From assembly GCA_044227705.1 (NCBI GenBank), contig JBGAWE010000079.1, positions 1-18,225 of the forward strand: DNA of 18,225 bases. Direction: 5' to 3'. The position numbers and the translations under genes were made by a program. This DNA is from JANOQP01 sp044227705 (GTDB lineage Bacteria > Bacteroidota > Bacteroidia > Chitinophagales > Saprospiraceae). This document shows positions 7,029 through 14,240 of the stretch, one piece after another. The notes beneath the pieces are model-generated. The model saw only the letters and a list, made by a program, of their open reading frames with translations. It was not told the origin of the DNA and made no database searches. How positions within the stretch are numbered: the first letter of the stretch is position 1; the number at the start of each line of letters is the position of its first letter.

Positions 7029-7352
7029 ACGGCGCCCCGGGCACTCGGCGGCAAAACTTTTTTCCCGCGAAACGACCTCACAGCCGAACCCCTGTTTCGC
7101 GGAACAAGTACGCTTTTCCCGGATGAGCAACTGGCGATAGCTTCCACTTTAGTACGGTTTTCACGCTGTTTCGGCATAGGAAACCAATGCCGGAAAATTT
7201 CTATCGAAGACCGGGCTTCTGTCACAGCCCATCGAGTTGGCCGCCTCAAACACGCCTTTTGCGCAGTGTGACAGCCGCACCTTTGCCCTGTCCTTTTACG
7301 GCTCCCCGCCTTCCGTCCTTTTTCTACAACCTTTCTCACGCTTTTTCAAAAC
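7029..7352. other. Non-coding region upstream of the protease gene, with several repeats
   Basis: No credible gene is seen here. It holds: a perfect 9-bp inverted repeat CCGCGAAAC (7065-7073) / GTTTCGCGG (7094-7102); a near-perfect direct repeat AGTACGCTTTTC (7107-7118) / AGTACGGTTTTC (7151-7162); and an 8-bp inverted repeat CTGTCACA (7219-7226) / TGTGACAG (7267-7274) just ahead of a weak promoter-like box. The first could end the Dabb transcript, although no U-tract follows. The others look like possible regulator sites for the protease. Confidence 0.6.
7258..7285 (+). promoter_or_regulatory. Candidate promoter of the T9SS-cargo protease
   Basis: TTTG (7258-7261), 16 nt, then CACCTTTG (7278-7285), one mismatch from TAnnTTTG. 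One arm of the CTGTCACA/TGTGACAG inverted repeat lies between the two boxes, where a bound regulator would block or assist RNA polymerase. Spacing is slightly short. Confidence 0.3.
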
Positions 7353-9989
7353 ATGAAAAACACGCCTACTCGCAACGGGGCGCGGCTCCTTGCCGTGTGC
7401 CTCCAATTCCTTCCTTTAATCATTCTGGCCCAGTCGACGGGGAGCCGTGTCGCGCAATGGCTCGAAAAGCAGCCCGGCACCTTTCAACAAACCCCGCTCC
7501 TTGCCCTTTCCACAGAGGCCCATGACCGCTCGGGCGCACCGGAAAACGCCACCTTCCTCGAAATCGACCCTGCCATACTGCGCGGCATCGTCGAGGACGA
7601 GCCGGGTCAGATCTCCCTCACCATACCGTCGGCCGATGGCTTCGACCTCAAGTTGAACCTGGCCCGCGTCGAAATCCTTTCGCCCGATTTCAAGGTGACG
7701 TTGAACGACGGCTCCGAGGTCGCCACCGGCATCGAGCGCGGCATCTATTATAGAGGTGTGGTCGATGGCGATGACAACTCGCTGGCTTCCGTCGCCGTCT
7801 TCGGCAACGACATCCAGGCAATGGCCATCACGGGCGACGACAATTTCTTCCTCGAAAAAAATGGGCAGGGCAGCGGCGAGTTCATCCTCTTCCGCTCCGC
7901 CGATGCTGTCAACCCTGCCGCTCGGGCCTGCGAGGAGCTTGAGGCCCCGCACCCCTCCGGCTCTGGCGGCCAAGCGGGCGAGCGCGGCGTGGGCTGCAAA
8001 ATGACGCAGATTTATTTCGAGACCGACTACCAGATGTTCCTCGACAAGGGGGGCAACGCGGCCAGCGTCTCGGCTTACGTCACCGGCCTGTTCAGCCAGA
8101 TTGCGGCGCTCTACGCCAACGAGAGCATAGACGTTCAAATCTCTCAAATCAACGTCTGGACGACTGCCGACCCCTATCAGTCGCTGACCACGACGAGCGC
8201 CGTGCTCAACCAGTTCCTGGCCACTAAGGGGACGAACTGGACAGGCAACATCGCCCATTTCATGTCGACGCGCTCGCTCGGCGGCGGCATCGGCTACGTC
8301 GACGTGCTTTGCAACAAGGCCTACGCCTTCAGCGTGAGTCAGGTCTACAACACCTACTCGAACGTGCCGACCTACTCGTGGTCGGTCGAGGTCGTGACGC
8401 ACGAGCTTGGGCACAACTTCGGCTCGTGGCACACCCACTCGTGCAACTGGCCCAACGGCCCGCTCGACAACTGCTACACCACCGAGGGAGGTTGTGCCGC
8501 AGGCCCCGCGCCGACGAACGGTGGCACCATCATGTCGTACTGCCACCTGACGGGCGTCGGCATCAACTTCGCCAACGGCTTTGGCACGGTGCCGGGCAAC
8601 CAGATCCGTTCCCGGGTCGTCAGCGCCACCTGCCTCGCCACGACCGGCTCCGCGCCGACGACCTACTCGGCGACCAACGTCGGCGCGACAACCGCGACGC
8701 TCAACTGGGGCGCCGTCAGCGGCGCGACGAATTACTCCGTTCAATACAAGACGGCCGCCGCGACCACCTGGAACCTGCTGGCCTCCACGACCGCGCTGAC
8801 CATCAACCTGACCGGACTCACCGCCTCGACCGCCTACCAATGGCAGGTGATGAGCGACTGCTCGGCATGGTCGGCCACGCAGAGCTTCTCGACGGGTGCC
8901 CCGGCTGGCTGCACCGCCCCGGCCGGCCTCGGCGCGACATCCATCACCAGCTCCTCGGCGACGGTGGGGTGGGGCGGCGTGGCCGGCGCGGCGAGCTACA
9001 CCGTCCAGTACAAGACCAGCGCGGCGACCACTTGGACCACCGCCACCAGCACCACGCTCACCAGCCGCAGCCTGACCGGCCTGGCCGCCTCGACGACCTA
9101 CAACTGCCAGGTGAAAGCCGACTGCTCGGCCTATTCGACCCAAATCAGTTTCACCACCGCCACCTCGGGCTGCACGGCGCCGGCGGGCCTTGCCACGACG
9201 GCCTTCACAGCCTCGACGGCGACGCTGGCATGGAACTCCGTGGCCGGCGCGACGAGCTACACTGTCCAATACAAGACCAGCTCCGCGACGACGTGGACGA
9301 CCGCCGCGAGCGTCACCGGCACCAACCTCAACCTCTCCGGCCTCTCCGCCTCCACCACCTACAACTGGGCGGTGAAAGCCAACTGTTCGTCCTTTTCCGC
9401 TGCCGTCAACTTCACAACTTCGGCCGCCGCCCCGAGCTGCAAGGCCCCGACAGGATTGGCCACGACGGCAATACTAACCACCTCCGCCGCGCTGAAGTGG
9501 AACTCGGTGGCCGGCGCGACGAGCTACACCGTCAAGTACAAGCTCAAATCCGGCGGCTCCTACATCACGCTGCCCGCCGTCTCGACAACGACGCTAAACC
9601 TCACCGGCCTCACGAAAGGGAAATCCTACACGTGGCAGGTGAAGGACAACTGCTCCAACACTTGGTCGGCGACCATCAATTTCACCACCGCCTCGGCCAT
9701 CCTCCTCTCCGACGACGGCGGCTTTGCCCCCTCTGGCCGCACCCTCGACCTCGCGCCCAACCCCATCGGCTCGGGCAGCGGCGACCTGCGCGTCACCTTC
9801 AACCTCGCCCTGCCGCCCGGCTGCCAACTGACCGTCTGCGACGCGATGGGCCGCGCCGTCCGCTCTATGCCCTTCCCCGACGTCGAGGCATGGATCCCGG
9901 TGGCCGACCTGCCCTACGGCATCTACGCTGTCCTCGTCACCGAGGGCGGCCACCGGCTGGCGGCGCAGCGTTTCGTGCGCATCGAGTGA
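7353..9989 (+). CDS. Secreted metzincin metalloprotease with four Fn3 domains and T9SS sorting domain
   Basis: An 878-residue secreted zinc endopeptidase of the reprolysin-like (M12B-type) metzincin class. The signal peptide is about 1-27 (ends IILAQ). A propeptide-like region spans about 28-210. The catalytic domain (about 213-430) holds HELGHNFGSWH at 350-360 (zinc ligands His350, His354, His360; catalytic Glu351) and the Met-turn GGTIMSYCH (Met394). Four Fn3 domains follow at about 434-515, 520-603, 607-690 and 696-780. The C-terminal ~80 residues (about 797-878) are a type A T9SS sorting domain: LDLAPNPI, LTVCDAMGRAV, LPYGIYAVLV and a final RFVRIE. It is thus exported by Sec, then through the outer membrane by T9SS. 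A strong terminator follows. The substrate is unknown. Confidence 0.95.
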   Translation: MKNTPTRNGARLLAVCLQFLPLIILAQSTGSRVAQWLEKQPGTFQQTPLLALSTEAHDRSGAPENATFLEIDPAILRGIVEDEPGQISLTIPSADGFDLKLNLARVEILSPDFKVTLNDGSEVATGIERGIYYRGVVDGDDNSLASVAVFGNDIQAMAITGDDNFFLEKNGQGSGEFILFRSADAVNPAARACEELEAPHPSGSGGQAGERGVGCKMTQIYFETDYQMFLDKGGNAASVSAYVTGLFSQIAALYANESIDVQISQINVWTTADPYQSLTTTSAVLNQFLATKGTNWTGNIAHFMSTRSLGGGIGYVDVLCNKAYAFSVSQVYNTYSNVPTYSWSVEVVTHELGHNFGSWHTHSCNWPNGPLDNCYTTEGGCAAGPAPTNGGTIMSYCHLTGVGINFANGFGTVPGNQIRSRVVSATCLATTGSAPTTYSATNVGATTATLNWGAVSGATNYSVQYKTAAATTWNLLASTTALTINLTGLTASTAYQWQVMSDCSAWSATQSFSTGAPAGCTAPAGLGATSITSSSATVGWGGVAGAASYTVQYKTSAATTWTTATSTTLTSRSLTGLAASTTYNCQVKADCSAYSTQISFTTATSGCTAPAGLATTAFTASTATLAWNSVAGATSYTVQYKTSSATTWTTAASVTGTNLNLSGLSASTTYNWAVKANCSSFSAAVNFTTSAAAPSCKAPTGLATTAILTTSAALKWNSVAGATSYTVKYKLKSGGSYITLPAVSTTTLNLTGLTKGKSYTWQVKDNCSNTWSATINFTTASAILLSDDGGFAPSGRTLDLAPNPIGSGSGDLRVTFNLALPPGCQLTVCDAMGRAVRSMPFPDVEAWIPVADLPYGIYAVLVTEGGHRLAAQRFVRIE
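8652..9692 (+). repeat. Four Fn3-encoding DNA repeats within the protease gene
   Basis: Four tandem units of about 260 bp encode Fn3 domains. Units 2-4 share nearly identical DNA around GTGGCCGGCGCGACGAGCTA (units 3 and 4 exactly, unit 2 with one change), pointing to recent duplication or gene conversion. Units 2-4 each begin with a GC-T/K-AP block and carry a second Cys in a DCS/NCS motif, so each module could hold one disulfide. Unit 1 lacks the first Cys. Confidence 0.85.
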
Positions 9990-10023
9990 GATTCTGCAAT
10001 TGGTTTAGATAGTGTTTGCCCAT

Positions 10024-10061
10024 AAAAAAGGGCGTTCCCGGTGCCGGGGACGTCCTTTTTT
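10024..10061. terminator. Strong, symmetric rho-independent terminator after the protease gene
   Basis: An A6 tract, an 18-position stem that pairs fully when two G-U wobbles are allowed, a 2-nt centre (tg at 10041-10042) and a T6 tract. Left arm AAAAAAGGGCGTTCCCGG is 10024-10041 or nearly so; right arm CCGGGGACGTCCTTTTTT ends at 10061. The A- and T-tracts make it able to work in both directions. It lies 35 nt beyond the protease stop. Confidence 0.9.
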
Positions 10062-10062
10062 G

Positions 10063-10107
10063 CAAATGGTCGATGGGCTTCCTTTTGCCATTTGTCGAGA
10101 AGCCCAT
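10063..10107 (+). promoter_or_regulatory. Interleaved stems in the kdsA leader (candidate structured RNA element)
   Basis: Stem 1 pairs CAAATGG (10063-10069) with CCATTTG (10088-10094). Stem 2 pairs ATGGGCTTC (10073-10081) with GAAGCCCAT (10099-10107). Both are perfect and both can be lengthened by a G-U pair. The 5' arm of stem 2 lies inside the loop of stem 1, so they form either an H-type pseudoknot (loops 3, 6 and 4 nt) or two alternative hairpins. The element follows the terminator directly and ends 38 nt before the kdsA start. It does not match a riboswitch class I know. Confidence 0.5.
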
Positions 10108-10145
10108 TCTTGCAGCCGCAATTATCCACGCATCAAAAACAGCCC

Positions 10146-10937
10146 ATGACGCTCCCGACATCCGACAACTTTTTCCTCATCGCCGGCCCATGCGCCATCG
10201 AGGGGGAGGCGATGGCCTTCGAGATTGCCGAAAAAATCGCGGCGAGCTGCCAGCGGCTGGGCATTCCGTTCATCTTCAAAGGCTCGTACCGGAAGGCCAA
10301 CCGCTCGCGGGCCGACTCTTTCACCGGCATCGGGGATGAAAAAGCCCTGCGAATCCTCCGCGCCGTCGGCGAGCAATTCAAAGTGCCGGTCACGACGGAC
10401 ATCCACGCCGACGAGGAAGCGGCGCGGGCGGCCGAGTTCGTCGATGTGCTGCAAATCCCGGCCTTCCTCTGCAGGCAGACATCCTTGCTGCAAGCCGCCG
10501 CCGCGACTGGCCGGTGGGTGAACATCAAAAAAGGCCAGTTCCTCGGCCCGGAAGCGATGCGGTTCGCCAAGCAAAAAGTGGAGGAGATGGGAAACCCAAA
10601 CGTCATGCTCACCGAGCGCGGCACGACGTTCGGCTACACCGACCTCGTCGTCGACTTCCGTTCGATACCGGCCATGCAGGCGTTCGGCTCGCCCGTCGTG
10701 CTCGACTGCACGCACTCGCTTCAGCAGCCCAACCAAGCGAGCGGCGTGACCGGCGGGCGGCCCGACCTCATCGGGGCCATCGCCCGGGCGGGCGTCGCGG
10801 TGGGCGTGGACGGGCTTTTCATCGAGACCCACCCGCGCCCAGCCGAGGCAAAATCGGACGGCGCCAACATGCTGCCGCTCGACCAGCTCGACAGGCTTTT
10901 GGAGAAACTGGTGGCAATCCGCCGAGCGTCGTTTTAA
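10146..10937 (+). CDS. kdsA: 3-deoxy-8-phosphooctulonate (KDO-8-P) synthase
   Basis: This cytoplasmic enzyme condenses phosphoenolpyruvate and D-arabinose 5-phosphate to KDO 8-phosphate for the lipopolysaccharide inner core. The protein is 263 residues, normal for the family. Signatures: FLIAGPCAIE (10-19), FKGSYRKANRSRADSFTG (44-61; the KANRS block separates KdsA from DAHP synthases), TTDIH, FLCRQTSLL, and NIKKGQFLGPEAM. Cys16, His190, Glu227 and Asp238 occupy the positions of the metal ligands of metal-dependent KdsA (Aquifex type) rather than the Asn of the metal-independent E. coli type. I chose the ATG at 10146 because FLIAGPC then begins near the N-terminus; an upstream ATG at 10041 would lie inside the terminator. 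A structured leader precedes it; porP/sprF-like follows after 69 nt. Confidence 0.96.
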   Translation: MTLPTSDNFFLIAGPCAIEGEAMAFEIAEKIAASCQRLGIPFIFKGSYRKANRSRADSFTGIGDEKALRILRAVGEQFKVPVTTDIHADEEAARAAEFVDVLQIPAFLCRQTSLLQAAAATGRWVNIKKGQFLGPEAMRFAKQKVEEMGNPNVMLTERGTTFGYTDLVVDFRSIPAMQAFGSPVVLDCTHSLQQPNQASGVTGGRPDLIGAIARAGVAVGVDGLFIETHPRPAEAKSDGANMLPLDQLDRLLEKLVAIRRASF

Positions 10938-11006
10938 AAAAATAGCCGCCAGCCGAGCCAGCGGATTCAAGCCCCGAGATACCTTCCGGCTGAAAATCTA
11001 TCGGCC

Positions 11007-11969
11007 ATGAAAAGACTCCTCCTCCTCCTTTTTTGTGCAGCCAACCTCGCCCCGCTCGCTGGACAGGACATCCACTGGTCGCAAGCCGCGCTCGCGCCCT
11101 TCCAGCAAAACCCAGCGATGGCGGGCATTTTCAGCGGCGACGTCCGCGCCGGGGCCAACTACCGGAAGCAATGGAAGGCCGTCCCCGTCCCCTATGAAAC
11201 GCAGAGCCTTTTCGCCGACGCGAAGCTCGCCGACCTCGGCTCGGCCATCATCGGCGGCGGCATCAAAATCGACCACGACGAGGCGGGCGACGCGGCCATC
11301 TCATGGACGAACGCCACGCTTTTCGGCTCTATTTCGCGGATTTTGAACCCGACCTCGGCCCTCTCCTTCGGCATCGCGCTCGGCGGCGGGCAGCGCAGTT
11401 TCGACCTTTCCAAACTGAAATGGGGGAAGCAGTACGTCAGCGACAGCTACGTCCCGACCGCCTCAACGGGCGAGAGCCTCGACCGCTCGACCGGCCTCGT
11501 GCCGGAAATCGGCGCAGGCGTCAACTATCACGTTCAGGAGGCGAAGACGCGCACCCGCTTCGACCTCGGCCTCGGCGCGTTCCACCTGACGCGGCCGACG
11601 GTGAGCTTCCGCGACGAAAAAAAGAGCCGCCTCGCCTCGCGATTCAACCTCCACGCGGGCGGCGCCTTCGAAGCGGGCAAGCTGCGCGACTTCCTCGCCG
11701 AGGCCAATTTCCAGGCGCAGGGGCCGTACAAAGAGACCCTCCTCGCCATCGGGGTGCGCCGCTGGCTGGCACCGGAGCAGACGGCCGTATCGTTCATCCT
11801 CGGCACGCGGCTGAAGGACGCCATCATCCCGCAGGTGCGGCTCGAGTGGGGCGCGTGGCTCCTCGGCGCGAGCTACGACTGGAACTTCTCGCCCATCGCC
11901 GACGCGACGCGGGGGAAGGGCGGGCCTGAACTGCCGTTCAGTGGCGGTTCGTGCGGGTGCCGCCGGTGA
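11007..11969 (+). CDS. PorP/SprF family T9SS outer-membrane protein, frameshifted at the C-terminus
   Basis: A 320-residue outer-membrane beta-barrel protein of the PorP/SprF family, which binds T9SS components and anchors some cargos at the cell surface. Signal peptide about 1-19 (ends LAPLAGQ). It then shows the family's typical start DIHWSQAALAPFQQNPAMAG and alternating barrel strands with GANYRKQWKAV, LSFGIALGGGQRSF and a late GGPEL. As read, it ends GGPELPFSGGSCGCRR, which does not resemble the family. Reading in the -1 frame just after GGPEL yields a family-like tail ending VKVFKVCPIY (see next feature), so a single missing base near 11928-11936 is likely. It lies between kdsA and the porE-like gene on the same strand. 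Confidence 0.9.
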   Translation: MKRLLLLLFCAANLAPLAGQDIHWSQAALAPFQQNPAMAGIFSGDVRAGANYRKQWKAVPVPYETQSLFADAKLADLGSAIIGGGIKIDHDEAGDAAISWTNATLFGSISRILNPTSALSFGIALGGGQRSFDLSKLKWGKQYVSDSYVPTASTGESLDRSTGLVPEIGAGVNYHVQEAKTRTRFDLGLGAFHLTRPTVSFRDEKKSRLASRFNLHAGGAFEAGKLRDFLAEANFQAQGPYKETLLAIGVRRWLAPEQTAVSFILGTRLKDAIIPQVRLEWGAWLLGASYDWNFSPIADATRGKGGPELPFSGGSCGCRR

Positions 11970-11998
11970 AGGTGTTCAAGGTCTGCCCGATTTATTGA
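11933..11998 (+). pseudogene. Displaced C-terminal tail of the PorP/SprF-like gene (-1 frame)
   Basis: In the frame one base back, codons from 11933 read AVQWRFVRVPPVKVFKVCPIY and stop with TGA at 11996-11998. This is the tail expected after GGPEL in PorP/SprF-like proteins. The same frame has a TGA at 11927-11929, so the break must lie between about 11928 and 11936. The lesion may be a real mutation or a sequencing or assembly error. Confidence 0.7.
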
Positions 11999-12017
11999 TA
12001 AAAATTGCGGCCAGCCA

Positions 12018-12090
12018 GCCCCCGGCCGCTGTTGGCGCCCTCGCCGACAACCTGCCCGGAGTTGTTGGCGAGGACGCCAACAACGGCCAA
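12018..12090. repeat. Palindromic dispersed repeat, copy B, abutting the porE-like start codon
   Basis: Outer arms CGGCCGCTGTTGGCG and CGCCAACAACGGCC face each other. The inner hairpin at 12061-12084 has a perfect 10-bp stem GTTGTTGGCG / CGCCAACAAC with a 4-nt loop, and a second, imperfect hairpin precedes it. Sequence and order match copy A at 5608-5684, with a shorter centre. The repeat ends 1-2 nt from the ATG at 12092, so it occupies the whole translation-initiation region. Confidence 0.75.
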
Positions 12091-12091
12091 A

Positions 12092-14107
12092 ATGATCCGG
12101 ATTTCCATTTCCATCCTCCTGACTGTTAACCTTTTAGGGCAAGTTTCCGCCCAAAGCCTCAAACAGTACGAGAAGGCTGCCGACCGCGCCTTCGAGCAGC
12201 GCGACTACAACGCGGCCATTGCCCACCTTGCCAAGGTTTTGGAAAAAGACCCCAAAAACTGGGACGCGCTTTGGAAGTACGCCGAGTGCGCCCGCCTCTT
12301 TTACGCTTACCCGATTGCAGAGAAGACCTACTCGAAAATAGCCGACGGGAAGAAGGCAAAGGGCTTCCCGCTCCTCGATTTCCGGCTCGGCGAGGTGAAA
12401 AAATCGGAAGGCGAGTACGCGGCGGCGAAGTCTTTTTTCAAAAAGTACATCGCGGAAAGCCCCGCTCCTGACGAGGCTTTCGTCGCCCGCGCAAAGGCCG
12501 AAATCGAGACCTGCGACTGGGCAATTCGGAGACTGACGGAGGCCGACAAGACCGAGGTGACGCACCTCGGCCGCGAGGTGAACAGCAGCTTCTCGGACTT
12601 CGCGCCCGCCCTGCGCGGCGACACCCTCTGGTTTTCGAGCTACCGGTTCGAGCTGGAAAAGTCGCGGAAGAAGCCGAAGCCGCGCACGACGAAGGCGCTG
12701 ATTTCCGCCGCCGGACAGAAGGCGAAGCAGCCGCGCTTCTTCCCGGCGGACGACTCGACGCACGTCGCGCACACCGTCTTTTCCGAAAAATCGGCGCGGG
12801 CGTACTGTACTTTTTGCAAAAACTCGGGGCCGCAGGACATCCACTGCCAGATTTTCCTCCTCGAAAAGGAGAAGAAAGGGAAATGGGGCAAGCCCAAAAT
12901 CCTCGGCGGCGGCGTGAACCCCACAGGCTCGACGGCGACGCAGCCGAGCCTTTTCATCGACAAAAAGACTGGGAAGGAAAACCTCCTCTTCGCCAGCGAC
13001 CGGCCCGGCGGAAAGGGCAAGCTCGACATCTGGCAGGTCGCGCTCGACTCGGCCAGCGGGCAGCCCGTCGGCGAGCCGACGCCACTCGCGGCGGTCAACA
13101 CGGCGGAGAACGACGGGACGCCCTTCTTTTCAGCGGTCGACGGGACGCTCTGGTTCGCCTCCGAAGGCTGGCAGGGCATGGGCGGCTGGGACATCTATTC
13201 CACAAGAATGGACGCAGCGGGCGGCTGGTCGGCCCCGCAGGACGCGCCGCCGCCGCTCAACACGAGCTACAACGACCTCTATTTCATCCTAAAAAAAGAC
13301 GGCCGCAGCGGCTACCTAGCCAGCAACCGGCCCGGCTCGATGTTCCTCGACGCGGCGAACAAGGCTTGTTGCAACGACCTCTTCTCGGTCAAGCTCCCGC
13401 CGCCGCCGCCGCCGCCAAAACCGACCACGCCGCCGACGGCCGAGGTGCCGACCGAGCCGGTCAAGCCGGTGCCGCCCGTGCCGACGGAACCCGTCGTGCC
13501 GAAGCCCGTCGGCGACCCGAACCCGCCGAAGAAATTGGAGGACTTTGCCGGGCTGCCGCTCTATTTCGACAACGACGAACCCGACAAGCGCACCCGCCGC
13601 ACGACCACGAAGAAGACCTACGAGGAGAGCTTTTGGGCCTACTACGAGCAGCTTGGCGACTACCGAGAGCAGTTCGCCAGCGGCCTTGCGGGGGCGCGGG
13701 GCGAGGAGGCGCGGGGCGAAATCGACCGGTTCTTCGAGACGGAGGTGAAGCGCGGCTACGACCGCCTTTTCCTGTTGACCGACATGCTTTTGACCCGTTT
13801 GCAAGACGGCGAGAAGGTCGAAATCATCATCAAGGGATTCACCAGCCCGAGGGCGGAGAGCGACTACAACGTGGCACTCGGGAAGCGGCGCATCAGCTCC
13901 ATCCGCAACCATTTCGAGGCATACGGCGACGGGGTTTTGCAACCCTACATCCGCTCGGGCGCGCTGCGAATCACCGAGACGAGCTTCGGCGAGACGACCG
14001 CCCGAGCGGGCATCAGCGACCGGCTGGAGGACCGGCGCGGTTCCGTCTACGACCCGGCGGCGGCGCGGGAAAGGCGCGTCGAAATCGTCGAAATCAAGGC
14101 CAACTGA
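12092..14107 (+). CDS. PorE-like T9SS protein: TPR, PD40 propeller and OmpA-like C-terminal domain
   Basis: A 671-residue envelope protein. Signal peptide about 1-21 (ends QVSAQ). TPR-like helices occupy about 22-150 (AADRAFEQRDYNAAIAHLAKV; GEYAAAKSFFKKYI). A PD40/WD40-like beta-propeller spans about 155-432, with repeats such as ENLLFASDRPGGKGKLDIW and GTLWFASEGWQGMGGWDIYS. A Pro-rich linker covers 435-480. An OmpA-like domain runs from about 487 to 668, with YFDNDEPD and VEIIIKGFTSPRAESDYNVALGKRRISSI. The Asp expected in the peptidoglycan-binding loop (GHTD) is replaced by Ser584 (GFTS), and a helical insert of ~75 residues follows the first strand. This order resembles PorE, which links the PorP ring to peptidoglycan. 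ATG 12092 gives a good signal peptide; the palindromic repeat abuts it. Confidence 0.85.
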   Translation: MIRISISILLTVNLLGQVSAQSLKQYEKAADRAFEQRDYNAAIAHLAKVLEKDPKNWDALWKYAECARLFYAYPIAEKTYSKIADGKKAKGFPLLDFRLGEVKKSEGEYAAAKSFFKKYIAESPAPDEAFVARAKAEIETCDWAIRRLTEADKTEVTHLGREVNSSFSDFAPALRGDTLWFSSYRFELEKSRKKPKPRTTKALISAAGQKAKQPRFFPADDSTHVAHTVFSEKSARAYCTFCKNSGPQDIHCQIFLLEKEKKGKWGKPKILGGGVNPTGSTATQPSLFIDKKTGKENLLFASDRPGGKGKLDIWQVALDSASGQPVGEPTPLAAVNTAENDGTPFFSAVDGTLWFASEGWQGMGGWDIYSTRMDAAGGWSAPQDAPPPLNTSYNDLYFILKKDGRSGYLASNRPGSMFLDAANKACCNDLFSVKLPPPPPPPKPTTPPTAEVPTEPVKPVPPVPTEPVVPKPVGDPNPPKKLEDFAGLPLYFDNDEPDKRTRRTTTKKTYEESFWAYYEQLGDYREQFASGLAGARGEEARGEIDRFFETEVKRGYDRLFLLTDMLLTRLQDGEKVEIIIKGFTSPRAESDYNVALGKRRISSIRNHFEAYGDGVLQPYIRSGALRITETSFGETTARAGISDRLEDRRGSVYDPAAARERRVEIVEIKAN

Positions 14108-14149
14108 CGGTCGGCACGATTTTTTTTAAAAATTCGGCCATCGGGCGGC

Positions 14150-14181
14150 TTGGAGTTTTCAACGGGGCCGCTCCACATTTG
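14150..14181 (+). promoter_or_regulatory. Weak candidate promoter for the acidic small protein
   Basis: TTG (14150-14152), a 21-nt spacer, then CACATTTG (14174-14181), one mismatch from TAnnTTTG, about 60 nt upstream of the GTG start. Confidence 0.28.
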
Positions 14182-14240
14182 CCGCAAGAGATTCCGCAAA
14201 AAAGCAATTCGTAGAACCCACTCAAACTCCCTTCCCAACT

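Noticed and set aside
7416..9269. A long open frame antisense to the protease gene
   Set aside because: The GC-rich codon structure of the plus-strand gene leaves antisense frames open. Its translation is Arg/Gly/Ala-rich with no domain, whereas the plus frame has a complete protease with signal peptide and sorting domain.
8652..9692. Tandem repeats as an independent mobile or regulatory element
   Set aside because: The repeats fall exactly on Fn3 domain units within one reading frame.
10146..10937. DAHP synthase instead of KdsA
   Set aside because: KANRS and NIKKGQF motifs are those of KdsA; the KPRTS-type block of DAHP synthases is absent.
11905..11940. Programmed -1 ribosomal frameshift in the porP-like gene
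   Set aside because: The -1 frame has a TGA at 11927-11929 just before the break, the remaining gap has no slippery heptamer, and no downstream stimulatory stem is obvious. A one-base deletion is simpler.
12814..14214. A 466-codon plus-strand frame overlapping the porE-like gene
   Set aside because: It is an alternative frame of the porE-like gene, Arg/Ala/Gln-rich, without recognisable domains.
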